DNA from: Streptomyces swartbergensis
GTDB taxonomy: Bacteria > Actinomycetota > Actinomycetes > Streptomycetales > Streptomycetaceae
Reading direction: 5' to 3'
DNA: 46,821 nucleotides
Assembly (NCBI RefSeq): GCF_002148965.1
Contig: NZ_NGFN01000006.1
Location: forward strand, 1 to 46,821
Shown here: positions 38,711 through 46,405 of the stretch, piece by piece
Layout: every line of letters begins with the position of its first letter
Position numbering within the stretch: the first letter of the stretch is position 1
The notes under the pieces: model-generated
Told to the model about the DNA's origin: nothing
Database searches by the model: none
What the model saw: only the letters and a program-made list of their open reading frames with translations
Translations under genes and position numbers: made by a program

Positions 38711-41365
38711 ATGAGCGAGCACCGTCGCAAACCGCCGCAGCCGCAGGGAGGCGGACGTGCCGCGGCCCGACGCGGCCAGTCCGGCTCGTCCTCCGGCCGC
38801 CGCGCGGCCCCGCGAGGCGCCACCGGGTCTCCGTCCGACTCCTATGGGTCGGGCTCTTATGACGCGGGGGGTGAGGAGCGTACGTACGGCGGCCGTGCCG
38901 AGGCCCGGCGTGCGGCGCAGAGAAGCACCGGAGGCAGCCGCCGCAGAGCGGCCGAACCGGGCCGTGGTGGCCGACGCGCCGCCCCGGGCGGCCCTGCGGG
39001 GCCCGGGCGGGGCAGAGGGCGCGGGGCTGCCGTCTCCGACAGGAAGCGGCTGATCGACTATCCGCGGGCCGGCAAGTACGGCTGGCAGCGCTGGCTGCCG
39101 TCCTGGAAGCTCGTCTCCGGTCTGTGTATCGGCTTCTTCGGCAGCCTGGTGGCCGTGGCGGGCATCGGGTACGCCATGGTGGGCGTCCCCAACGAGGAGA
39201 ACGCGGCGGCCCTGTCGCAGAACAACGTCTACTACTGGTCGAACGGCCAGCAGATGGTCGCGACGGGAAGTGGCCAGAACCGGCAGAACGTCACGATCGA
39301 GCGGATCCCCCCGGCCATGCAGCAGGCGGTGATCTCGGCCGAGAACAAGACCTTCTACAAGGACTCGGGCGTCGACCCCATGGGCATCGCCCGCGCCTTG
39401 GCGAACATGGCCCGGGGCGGCGACACGCAGGGCGGCTCGACGATCACCCAGCAGTTCGTAAAGAACACGTACCTGAGCCAAGAACAGACGATCACCCGTA
39501 AGTTCAAGGAGATGTTCATCTCGATCAAGGTGGGCACGAAGCTCTCCAAGAACGAGATCCTCCAGGGGTACCTCAACACCTCGTACTACGGTCGCGGCGC
39601 CTATGGCATCCAGGCCGCCGCCCAGACGTACTACGGCAAGAACGCGGAAGATCTGGAGCCGAGCGAGTGCGCCTTCCTCGCCGCGCTGCTCAAGGGCCCG
39701 ACGTACTACGACCCCGCAGGAAACGAGAGCCTCGATACCGCGGCGAACGCCAAGGACAACCGCAAGCGCTCGGAGACGCGCTGGCGCTGGATCCTCGAAC
39801 AGATGCACAACGACAAGAAGCTCACGGACGCCCAGTACCAGGAGGCGATCAAGAAGTACCCCGAGCCGCAGGGCCGCAAGGCGACCAAGGGCATGACCGG
39901 CCAGATCAGCTACCTGGTGGACACGGCCAAGAAGTACGTCCTGAACAACTCCAACATCTCGGAACGGGACTTCGACCGGGGCGGCTACCAGATCAAGACG
40001 ACTTTCCAGAAGAGCAAGGTCGAGGCGCTGGCCAAGGCCGTCAAGACGGTCGAGAAGGAAAAGCTGGACCCGGAGAAGCGTGAGCTGGACAAGCACGTCC
40101 AGTTCGGCGCGGCGTCGGTGAAGCCCAACGACGGTGCGATCGTCGCGCTCTACGGTGGTGCGGGTTACGAGAAGGGCCACTTCAACAACAACGCGGACAC
40201 CTCGGGTGTCCCCGTCGGGTCGACGTGGAAGCCGTTCGTGCTCGCCGCCGCGATGGAGTACGGCACCTATCGGACCGACGGAGTCGGCGTCTCGCCGCTG
40301 AGCAAGTACAACGGCAACGACGACCTGAAGGTCAGGAAGCCGGACGGCTCCTATTACCTGCGCAAGGACAACTCGATTTTCCGGCAGCAGAACGAGAGCG
40401 ACCACCCGTGGGGTTACATCACCTTGCGCAAGGCGATGGAACAGTCCGTCAACACGCCGTTCGTGCAGCTCGGCGTGGATGTGGGCATGGCTCGGGTGCG
40501 GGAAGTCGCCAAGCGGTCCGGGATCCTGGACCAGAGCATGGTGCAGGAGCTCAATCCGTCGTTCGCGCTCGGTACGTCGACCCCCAGCGCGATCCGCATG
40601 GCCGACGCCTACGCGACGTTCGCCGCCGCCGGCAAGCAGGCCGCCCCCTACTCGGTGACCAGCGTCAAGTTCAACGGTCAGGAAGTCGAAGGCTTCGACA
40701 AGCCGAGGGTCACGCGGGCGATGCCCGAGAACGTGGCGAACAACGTCACGAACGTTCTGGAGAACGTCATCCAGAACGGTACGGGTAAGAACGCCCTGTC
40801 CCTGGGCCGTACGGCGGCCGGCAAGACCGGTACGACGGACGAGAACAAGTCGGCCTGGTTCGTCGGCTACACCAAGCAGTTGTCGACCTCGGTCGCGATG
40901 TTCCGTGAGGACCCCAAGAGCGCCAAGCTGCTCTCCATGAACGGCACTGCGGGTGAGGAGTCCATCCACGGTGGTGACGTCCCCACACTGGTGTGGACCG
41001 AGTACATGAAGGCCGCGCTGAAGGGCCTGCCGGACCCCGGCTTCCCGGAGGCCGAGACGATCGGCAAGGTCCAGGACGCGGTGGGTGCTCCGTCACCGAC
41101 CCCGACCCCGAGCATCACGCCCAGTGAAACCCCGTCCTCGTCGCCGAGCGCCACGCCCAGCGAGACCCCGACGCAGCCGTCACCCTCGCCGAGTGACACC
41201 TGTGGATTCTTCGGCTGCGAGAACGACGGCGGTACGGAGAACGGCGGCGGCACAGGTGCAGGTGGAGAGGGGTCGCCCTCGCCCTCGCCGAGCGATACGA
41301 GCGATATCGGCGGCAACACCAGAGGCAACGGCAACGGCGGCTTCTTCGGAGGCCCCGCCGGATAG
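38711..41365 (+). CDS. class A penicillin-binding protein (transglycosylase/transpeptidase)
   Basis: 884 residues from ATG 38711. A basic, Gly/Arg-rich cytoplasmic tail of about 130 residues is followed by one membrane helix (LVSGLCIGFFGSLVAVAGIG). The GT51 glycosyltransferase domain has the catalytic Glu in ISAENKTFYKDSGVDPMGIA and GGSTITQQFVKNTYLS. The transpeptidase has SxxK in GSTWKPFVL, SxN in EQSVNTPF and KTG in AGKTGTTDE. The C-terminal 100 residues are a Ser/Pro/Thr-rich wall-spanning tail with a small Cys pair (CGFFGC). It polymerises and crosslinks peptidoglycan. The start has GAGGAG 10 nt upstream. Confidence 0.96.
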   Translation: MSEHRRKPPQPQGGGRAAARRGQSGSSSGRRAAPRGATGSPSDSYGSGSYDAGGEERTYGGRAEARRAAQRSTGGSRRRAAEPGRGGRRAAPGGPAGPGRGRGRGAAVSDRKRLIDYPRAGKYGWQRWLPSWKLVSGLCIGFFGSLVAVAGIGYAMVGVPNEENAAALSQNNVYYWSNGQQMVATGSGQNRQNVTIERIPPAMQQAVISAENKTFYKDSGVDPMGIARALANMARGGDTQGGSTITQQFVKNTYLSQEQTITRKFKEMFISIKVGTKLSKNEILQGYLNTSYYGRGAYGIQAAAQTYYGKNAEDLEPSECAFLAALLKGPTYYDPAGNESLDTAANAKDNRKRSETRWRWILEQMHNDKKLTDAQYQEAIKKYPEPQGRKATKGMTGQISYLVDTAKKYVLNNSNISERDFDRGGYQIKTTFQKSKVEALAKAVKTVEKEKLDPEKRELDKHVQFGAASVKPNDGAIVALYGGAGYEKGHFNNNADTSGVPVGSTWKPFVLAAAMEYGTYRTDGVGVSPLSKYNGNDDLKVRKPDGSYYLRKDNSIFRQQNESDHPWGYITLRKAMEQSVNTPFVQLGVDVGMARVREVAKRSGILDQSMVQELNPSFALGTSTPSAIRMADAYATFAAAGKQAAPYSVTSVKFNGQEVEGFDKPRVTRAMPENVANNVTNVLENVIQNGTGKNALSLGRTAAGKTGTTDENKSAWFVGYTKQLSTSVAMFREDPKSAKLLSMNGTAGEESIHGGDVPTLVWTEYMKAALKGLPDPGFPEAETIGKVQDAVGAPSPTPTPSITPSETPSSSPSATPSETPTQPSPSPSDTCGFFGCENDGGTENGGGTGAGGEGSPSPSPSDTSDIGGNTRGNGNGGFFGGPAG

Positions 41366-41388
41366 CCGACCGATCGCCCGGCTTGGAT

Positions 41389-41402
41389 GTTTCACGTGAA
41401 AC
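41389..41402. promoter_or_regulatory. parS: parS site (first of a pair)
   Basis: Perfect 14-bp palindrome downstream of the PBP gene, 22 bp from the next copy. Confidence 0.97.
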
Positions 41403-41410
41403 GCGAAGGT

Positions 41411-41424
41411 GTTTCACGTGAAAC
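41411..41424. promoter_or_regulatory. parS: parS site (second of a pair)
   Basis: Perfect 14-bp palindrome, 22 bp centre to centre from the previous site and 2 bp before the terminator stem. Confidence 0.97.
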
Positions 41425-41426
41425 AG

Positions 41427-41457
41427 GGGCCGCCGCACCTACCCGGTGCGGCGGCCC
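41427..41457 (+). terminator. terminator after the PBP gene
   Basis: A perfect 13-bp GC-rich stem, 41427-41439 with 41445-41457, loop TACCC. No U-tract, but very stable. Confidence 0.75.
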
Positions 41458-41495
41458 TCGGCGTATTGATAGACGCGTACGGCAGGATGTGCGGC

Positions 41496-42998
41496 ATGCC
41501 CAGTGCAGAATCGACGCAAGCGAGCGTCCACGAGCCGGACCCGGTGCGGCCGACCCGGGAGGACGAGGTCGCCGCGGCCGGCAGCGAGCTGATCGGCGGC
41601 CCGATCGGGCGGCGTGCCCTGCTCGGGGCGTCCTGGTGGACTCCCGTGCGAGTGATCGCTCTGGTGGCGATCGGCATGTTCGCCCTCGGCCTGGTCCAGA
41701 AGGCGCCCTGCTACAACGGCGCCTGGTTCTTCGGTGCCAGCTCCCAGTACACGCACGCGTGTTACTCGGACATCCCGCACCTCTACCAGGGGCGTGGCTT
41801 CGCCGACGGGCTCGTGCCGTACTTCGACAAGCTCCCCGGCGACATGCAGTACCTGGAGTACCCGGTGCTCACCGGCGTCTTCATGGAGGTCGCCTCCTGG
41901 CTCACGCCCGGCAGCGGCACCATCCAGGACCAGGAGCAGTGGTACTGGATGGTCAACGCCGGGATGCTGATGGCGTGTGCGTCGGTCATCGCCGTCTGCG
42001 TGACACGCACCCATGCCCGGCGTCCCTGGGACGGCCTGCTGGTCGCCCTGGCGCCTGCCGCCGCGCTGACGGCGACCATCAACTGGGACCTGCTGGCGGT
42101 GGCCCTGACGGCCGCAGCGATGCTGATGTGGTCGCGCGGCCGTTCCCTCGCCTTCGGTGTTCTGCTGGGACTCGCCACGGCCGCCAAGCTCTATCCCTTC
42201 CTGATCCTCGGGCCGCTGCTGGTGCTGTGCTGGCGCGCGGGCAAGTGGCGTGAGTTCGGGACCGCTGTGGGCGGTGCGATCGTCGCCTGGGTCGTTGTGA
42301 ACGGTCCGGTGATGCTCTTCGCATTCGAGGGCTGGTCGAAGTTCTACACGTTCAGTCAGGAACGGGGCGTCGACTTCGGCTCCTTCTGGCTGATCATGGC
42401 CCAGAACTCGGACGACCCGCTCAGCACCGACACCGTCAACACGCTCGCCACGCTGCTGATGCTGGTGTGCTGCGCGGGTGTCGCGGTGCTCGCGCTCACC
42501 GCACCGCGGCGCCCGCGGTTCGCCCAGCTCGCCTTCCTGATCGTCGCGGCGTTCATCCTCACCAACAAGGTCTACTCGCCGCAGTACGTCCTGTGGCTGG
42601 TGCCCCTGGCTGCCCTGGCCCGGCCGAAGTGGCGGGACTTCCTGATCTGGCAGGCCTGCGAGGTGGCCTACTTCCTGGGGATCTGGATGTACCTCGCGTA
42701 CACGACCAGCGGAGACGCCCACAAGGGGCTGCCCACCGACGGCTACCACTGGGCCATCGGCCTGCACCTGCTGGGCACGCTGTATCTGTGCGTCATGGTC
42801 GTGCGCGACATCTTCATGCCGGAGCGGGATCCGGTACGCCGGTCCGGGGACGACGATCCCTCGGGCGGAGTGCTCGACGGCGCTCCGGACGTGTTCGTCC
42901 TCGGCCCCGCGGCCCGACCCGCCCGGCACGCGGCCGCTCAGTTCGACGGGCCGCAGGTCGAATGGGGCAGGCGGGGAGCAACAGGCGGTTCGCTCTGA
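41496..42998 (+). CDS. GT87 family polyprenol-phosphate-mannose-dependent mannosyltransferase-like membrane protein
   Basis: 500 residues from ATG 41496 (MPSAESTQASVHEPD), with AGGA 8 nt upstream. The frame is open back through the second parS (giving MFHVKQ), which I regard as not translated. About 10 membrane helices. The first external loop is long and acidic (YSDIPHLYQGRGF, ending YLEYPVLTGVF). ATAAKLYPFLILGPL and KVYSPQYVLWLVPLAAL are the usual GT87 (DUF2029) landmarks. The family transfers mannose from lipid carriers in actinobacterial envelope glycans. The actual acceptor is unknown. Confidence 0.85.
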   Translation: MPSAESTQASVHEPDPVRPTREDEVAAAGSELIGGPIGRRALLGASWWTPVRVIALVAIGMFALGLVQKAPCYNGAWFFGASSQYTHACYSDIPHLYQGRGFADGLVPYFDKLPGDMQYLEYPVLTGVFMEVASWLTPGSGTIQDQEQWYWMVNAGMLMACASVIAVCVTRTHARRPWDGLLVALAPAAALTATINWDLLAVALTAAAMLMWSRGRSLAFGVLLGLATAAKLYPFLILGPLLVLCWRAGKWREFGTAVGGAIVAWVVVNGPVMLFAFEGWSKFYTFSQERGVDFGSFWLIMAQNSDDPLSTDTVNTLATLLMLVCCAGVAVLALTAPRRPRFAQLAFLIVAAFILTNKVYSPQYVLWLVPLAALARPKWRDFLIWQACEVAYFLGIWMYLAYTTSGDAHKGLPTDGYHWAIGLHLLGTLYLCVMVVRDIFMPERDPVRRSGDDDPSGGVLDGAPDVFVLGPAARPARHAAAQFDGPQVEWGRRGATGGSL

Positions 42999-43011
42999 GC
43001 GAACGATGCGA

Positions 43012-43043
43012 AAGGCCGTACACGGGAGACCGTGTACGGCCTT
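43012..43043. terminator. bidirectional terminator between convergent genes
   Basis: A perfect 14-bp stem, 43012-43025 with 43030-43043, loop GAGA. AA at the left end and TT at the right give short U-tracts on both strands. Confidence 0.88.
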
Positions 43044-43077
43044 CTTGCTCTTCCGGGCCCGTCGGTGCGGGCGCCGG

Positions 43078-44109
43078 TCAGCGGTCCACGAGCCGGTCGA
43101 ACTGCGTGGTGGTGTGCCGCAGATGGGCCACCAGCTCCTCGCCGACCTTCGGCTCCGGGGCGTCCGCGGGCACGAACAGGATCGAGACCTGCATGTGCGG
43201 CGGCTCGGCGAACCAGCGCTGCTTGCCGCCCCAGACGAACGGAGAAAGATTCCGGTTGACCGTCGCGAGGCCGGCCCGGGCGACGCCCTTGGCCCGCGGC
43301 ATGACGCCGTGCAGCGCCTTGGGGGCCTCCAGGCCCACCCCGTGCGACGTACCGCCCGCCACGACCACCAGGAAGCCGTCGGAGGCCGCCTTCTGCTGCC
43401 GGTAGCCGAACCGCTCACCCTTGGCCACGCGCGTGACGTCCAGCACCGCGCCGCGGTACTCGGTGGCTTCGTGGTCCCCCAGCCACAGCCGCGTGCCGAT
43501 GCGGGCACGGAACCGCGTCTGCGGGAACTGCTGCTGGAGCCGGATGAGTTCCTCGGCCTTGAGATGGCTGACGAACATGGTGTGCAGAGGCAGACGGGCG
43601 GCGCGCAGCCGATCCATCCAGCCGATGACCTCCTCGACCGCGTCCGAGCCGTCGGTGCGGTCCAGCGGCAGGTGGATCGCGAAGCCTTCCAGGCGGATGT
43701 TCTCGATGGCGGCGTGCAGCTGGGGCAGGTCCTGCTCGCTGATGCCGTGGCGCTTCATCGAGGACATCACCTCGATCACCACACGGGCACCGACGAGGCC
43801 GTACACGCCGTCTATCGACGACACCGAGCGGATGACCCGGTCCGGCAGGGGCACGGGCTCCTCGCCGCGCCGGTACGGCGTCAGCACCAGCAGGTCGCCG
43901 CCGAACCAGTCCTTGATCCGGGCGGCCTCGTACGTCGTGCCGACGGCGAGGACGTCCGAGCCCAGCCGCGTGGCCTCCTCCGCCAGCCGCTCGTGCCCGA
44001 AGCCGTAGCCGTTGCCCTTGCAGACCGGCACGAGGCCGGGGAACTGCTCCTGCACGTGCTTGTGGTGCGCCCGCCAGCGCGCGGTGTCGACGTAGAGCGT
44101 GAGCGCCAT
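43078..44109 (-). CDS. alanine racemase-like PLP protein
   Basis: 343 residues. The fold-type III barrel begins MALTLYVDTARWRAHHKHVQ. The PLP Lys is in VPVCKGNGYGFGHERLAEEA, near residue 31. A C-terminal beta part follows (VTRVAKGERFGYRQQKAASD), where the Tyr of FGYRQ may be the second catalytic base. The GYADG and VCMD stretches normal in Alr are replaced by AGGTSHG and SILFVPAD, so racemase activity is doubtful. It lies 65 nt after femX on the same strand, suggesting work in peptidoglycan amino-acid metabolism. Not the housekeeping alr, in my view. Confidence 0.85.
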   Translation of the reverse strand: MALTLYVDTARWRAHHKHVQEQFPGLVPVCKGNGYGFGHERLAEEATRLGSDVLAVGTTYEAARIKDWFGGDLLVLTPYRRGEEPVPLPDRVIRSVSSIDGVYGLVGARVVIEVMSSMKRHGISEQDLPQLHAAIENIRLEGFAIHLPLDRTDGSDAVEEVIGWMDRLRAARLPLHTMFVSHLKAEELIRLQQQFPQTRFRARIGTRLWLGDHEATEYRGAVLDVTRVAKGERFGYRQQKAASDGFLVVVAGGTSHGVGLEAPKALHGVMPRAKGVARAGLATVNRNLSPFVWGGKQRWFAEPPHMQVSILFVPADAPEPKVGEELVAHLRHTTTQFDRLVDR

Positions 44110-44174
44110 GGCCGGACCTGGAACCTTTCTCGTGGTTGCCGTGTATCAGAGGTATGGAAGCACTGAACGTGACA

Positions 44175-45296
44175 TCAGCGGCGCGACATGTAGATGTCGA
44201 GCGCCTTGTGCAGCAGCTTGTTCAGCGGGAAGTCCCACTCGCCGAGGTACTCGGCGGCCTGCCCGCCGGTGCCCACCTTGAACTGGATCAGACCGAAGAG
44301 ATGGTCGGTCTCGTCCAGCGAGTCGGAGATACCGCGCAGGTCGTAGACGGTGGCGCCGAGCGCGTAGGCGTCGCGCAGCATCCGCCACTGCATCGCGTTC
44401 GAGGGCCGGACCTCGCGGCCGATGTTGTCGGAGGCGCCGTAGGAGTACCAGACGTGCCCGCCGACGATCAGCATCGTCGCGGCCGACAGGTTCACGCCGT
44501 TGTGCCGGGCGAAGTACAACCGCATGCGGTTGGGGTCCTCGCTGTTGAGGGCCGTCCACATGCGCTGGAAGTACGACAGCGGGCGCGGCCGGAAGTGGTC
44601 GCGCACGGCCGTGATCTCGTACAGCCGCTGCCATTCCTCGAGGTCCTGGTAGCCGCCTTGGACGACCTCGACGCCGGCCTTCTCGGCCTTCTTGATGTTG
44701 CGGCGCCACAGCTGGTTGAAGTTCTTGTGGACCTCTTCCAGGGAGCGGTTGGCCAGCGGCACCTGGAAGACGTAGCGGGGCTGGACGTCGCCGAAGCCGG
44801 CGCCGCCGTCCTCGCCCTGCTGCCAGCCCATGCGGCGCAGCTTGTCGGCGACCTCGAAGGCGCGCGGCTCGATGTGGTCGGCCTCGATGTCGCGCAGCCG
44901 CTTCACGTCGGGGTTCTGGATGCCCTGCTTGATGGAGGTGGCCTCCCAGCGCCGGATGACCACAGGCGGCCCCATCTTCACCGAGAAGGCGCCCTGCTGC
45001 TTCAGGTGCGCCAGCATCGGCTCGATCCACTCTTGGAGATTCGGCGCGAACCAGTTGATGACCGGGCCCTCGGGCAGGTAGGCGAGGTAGCGCTTGATCT
45101 TGGGAAGCTGCCGGTAGAGGACCAGACCGGCACCGACCAGCTCGCCCGTCCTGTCGTCGAACCACCCGAGGTTCTCGGAGCGCCACTCCGCCTTGACGTC
45201 AGCCCAGGCCGGGACCTGCATGTGGCTCGCCGACGGCAGGCTCTGGATGTAGGCCAGATGCTGCTCTCGACTGATGGTCCTCAGGGTCAGGCTCAT
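44175..45296 (-). CDS. femX: FemX-type lipid II:glycine glycyltransferase (FemABX family)
   Basis: 373 residues from ATG 45296 (MSLTLRTISREQHLAYIQSL), with GAGGAG 9 nt upstream. Two GNAT-like subdomains. The first has QVPAWADVKAEWRSENLGWF and KRYLAYLPEGPVINW. The second has YEITAVRDHFRPRPLSYFQR, YFARHNGVNLSAATMLIVGG and YSYGASDNIGREVRPSNAMQ, the usual Fem signature. It adds the Gly branch to the stem peptide of lipid II with glycyl-tRNA as donor; S. coelicolor FemX at this locus has been linked to this and to VanK. It is the first gene of a femX-racemase-like pair. Confidence 0.92.
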   Translation of the reverse strand: MSLTLRTISREQHLAYIQSLPSASHMQVPAWADVKAEWRSENLGWFDDRTGELVGAGLVLYRQLPKIKRYLAYLPEGPVINWFAPNLQEWIEPMLAHLKQQGAFSVKMGPPVVIRRWEATSIKQGIQNPDVKRLRDIEADHIEPRAFEVADKLRRMGWQQGEDGGAGFGDVQPRYVFQVPLANRSLEEVHKNFNQLWRRNIKKAEKAGVEVVQGGYQDLEEWQRLYEITAVRDHFRPRPLSYFQRMWTALNSEDPNRMRLYFARHNGVNLSAATMLIVGGHVWYSYGASDNIGREVRPSNAMQWRMLRDAYALGATVYDLRGISDSLDETDHLFGLIQFKVGTGGQAAEYLGEWDFPLNKLLHKALDIYMSRR

Positions 45297-45403
45297 TTCG
45301 GGGCGCTCCTCGGGCTGGTGTGTCCCCATAGGGTCAGGGGCTCCGGCTCTCGCGCGAAGCCTACTGCGCCTTGGATGCGCGCCGGTTGGGCGTACGGAAC
45401 CTT

Positions 45404-45430
45404 CGCCCCGGTCCCTGAGCGGCCGGGGCG
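45404..45430 (-). terminator. hairpin downstream of the small membrane protein gene
   Basis: CGCCCCGG (45404-45411) pairs with CCGGGGCG (45423-45430), 11-nt loop. There is no U-tract. Confidence 0.5.
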
Positions 45431-45462
45431 GCACCCGGTGTTCGGAAGGAGTGTCCCTGGCG

Positions 45463-45780
45463 TCAGTCGATGAGGCCGCCGAAGAGACCGCCGTGCGCCA
45501 TGCCCAGGAAGAAGCCGACGCCCGCGGCACCGAGGCCGAGGATCAGGCCGAAGCGCTCCCGGGTCGTCTCCGAGACCCACTGGCCGTACGCACCGGTGAG
45601 AATGCCCACCAGGCCGGTCCAGGAGCTCAGCAGGTGCAGATCCTCGTCGACGAGCGCCGTGATGAACGACGTGATGCCCACCACCAGGGTCACCGCGAGC
45701 AGGGTGTCCTGGAGGGGGTGGGGCTTGCCGTCCGTGGCGAAGAGGCCGCCGGCGGTGTTGGGTCGCAATGCCTGTGCCAT
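45463..45780 (-). CDS. small membrane protein of unknown function
   Basis: 105 residues from ATG 45780 (MAQALRPNTAGGLFATDGKP), with AGGAGGTG 5-6 nt upstream, an unusually strong site. Three hydrophobic stretches: TLLAVTLVVGITSFITALVD, WTGLVGILTGAYGQWVS and FGLILGLGAAGVGFFLGMAH, so three membrane helices are likely. It is conserved in Streptomyces between femX and rpsF as far as I remember. No functional motif seen. Confidence 0.8.
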   Translation of the reverse strand: MAQALRPNTAGGLFATDGKPHPLQDTLLAVTLVVGITSFITALVDEDLHLLSSWTGLVGILTGAYGQWVSETTRERFGLILGLGAAGVGFFLGMAHGGLFGGLID

Positions 45781-46043
45781 AGGGCACCTCCTGCGAAGTC
45801 GGCGCATCGTAGCGCCATACACACCCGATGTGTACAGATTGGCTGCCCTGACGGCCGGATTTCAACCGGAAGCCGCTGTGCGGGTAGTCTGTACCCTCCG
45901 CACCGGTGTCTGCCCAAGTCACGGCAAGGGCTTCTCCACAGAACCCCTGACTGTCAGTGGTGGCCGATACCGTTGCCTACGCATCACAACCCTCCTGCCA
46001 CGGAACGACCGTGGCCGCTGAGTCCAAAGGAGGTGGGTTCCAC
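45781..46043. other. divergent region upstream of rpsF
   Basis: 263 bp. A possible rpsF promoter is TTCAAC (45861-45866), 18 nt, TAGTCT (45885-45890), giving a leader of about 147 nt. TTCTCCACA (45932-45940) is a one-mismatch DnaA box, and the longer string TTCTCCACAGAAC (45932-45944) also occurs before parA. No gene was seen. Confidence 0.45.
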
Positions 46044-46334
46044 ATGCGTCACTACGAGGTGATGGTCATCCTCGACCCCGAGGTCGAGGAGCGCGCTGTC
46101 TCTCCGTTGATCGAGAACTTCCTGTCTGTCGTCCGTGACGGCGGCGGAAAGGTCGAGAAGGTCGACACCTGGGGCCGTCGTCGTCTCGCGTACGAGATCA
46201 AGAAGAAGCCCGAGGGCATCTACTCGGTCATCGACCTGCAGGCCGAGCCTGCGGTCGTCAAGGAGCTCGACCGCCAGATGAACCTGAACGAGTCGGTCCT
46301 CCGGACCAAGGTCCTCCGTCCCGAGACCCACTGA
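46044..46334 (+). CDS. rpsF: 30S ribosomal protein S6
   Basis: 96 residues from ATG 46044. [20 protein letters not shown] and [20 protein letters not shown] are the S6 landmarks; S6 binds the central domain of 16S rRNA with S18. AAAGGAGGTG, nearly a perfect anti-16S match, precedes the ATG and decides the start. It heads the conserved rpsF-ssb-rpsR-rplI operon, whose last two genes lie outside. Confidence 0.98.
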   Translation: MRHYEVMVILDPEVEERAVSPLIENFLSVVRDGGGKVEKVDTWGRRRLAYEIKKKPEGIYSVIDLQAEPAVVKELDRQMNLNESVLRTKVLRPETH

Positions 46335-46405
46335 GCTCCCACGCTCAGCTGATCCCGGGATTCGAGTAGCAAGCAGCCAGAGCAAACCCGCCGAGAGGTT
46401 CCCCC

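Noticed and set aside
41409-41495. N-terminal extension of the GT87 protein beginning MFHVKQ
   Set aside because: Made of parS and a terminator stem; a better start with AGGA is at 41496.
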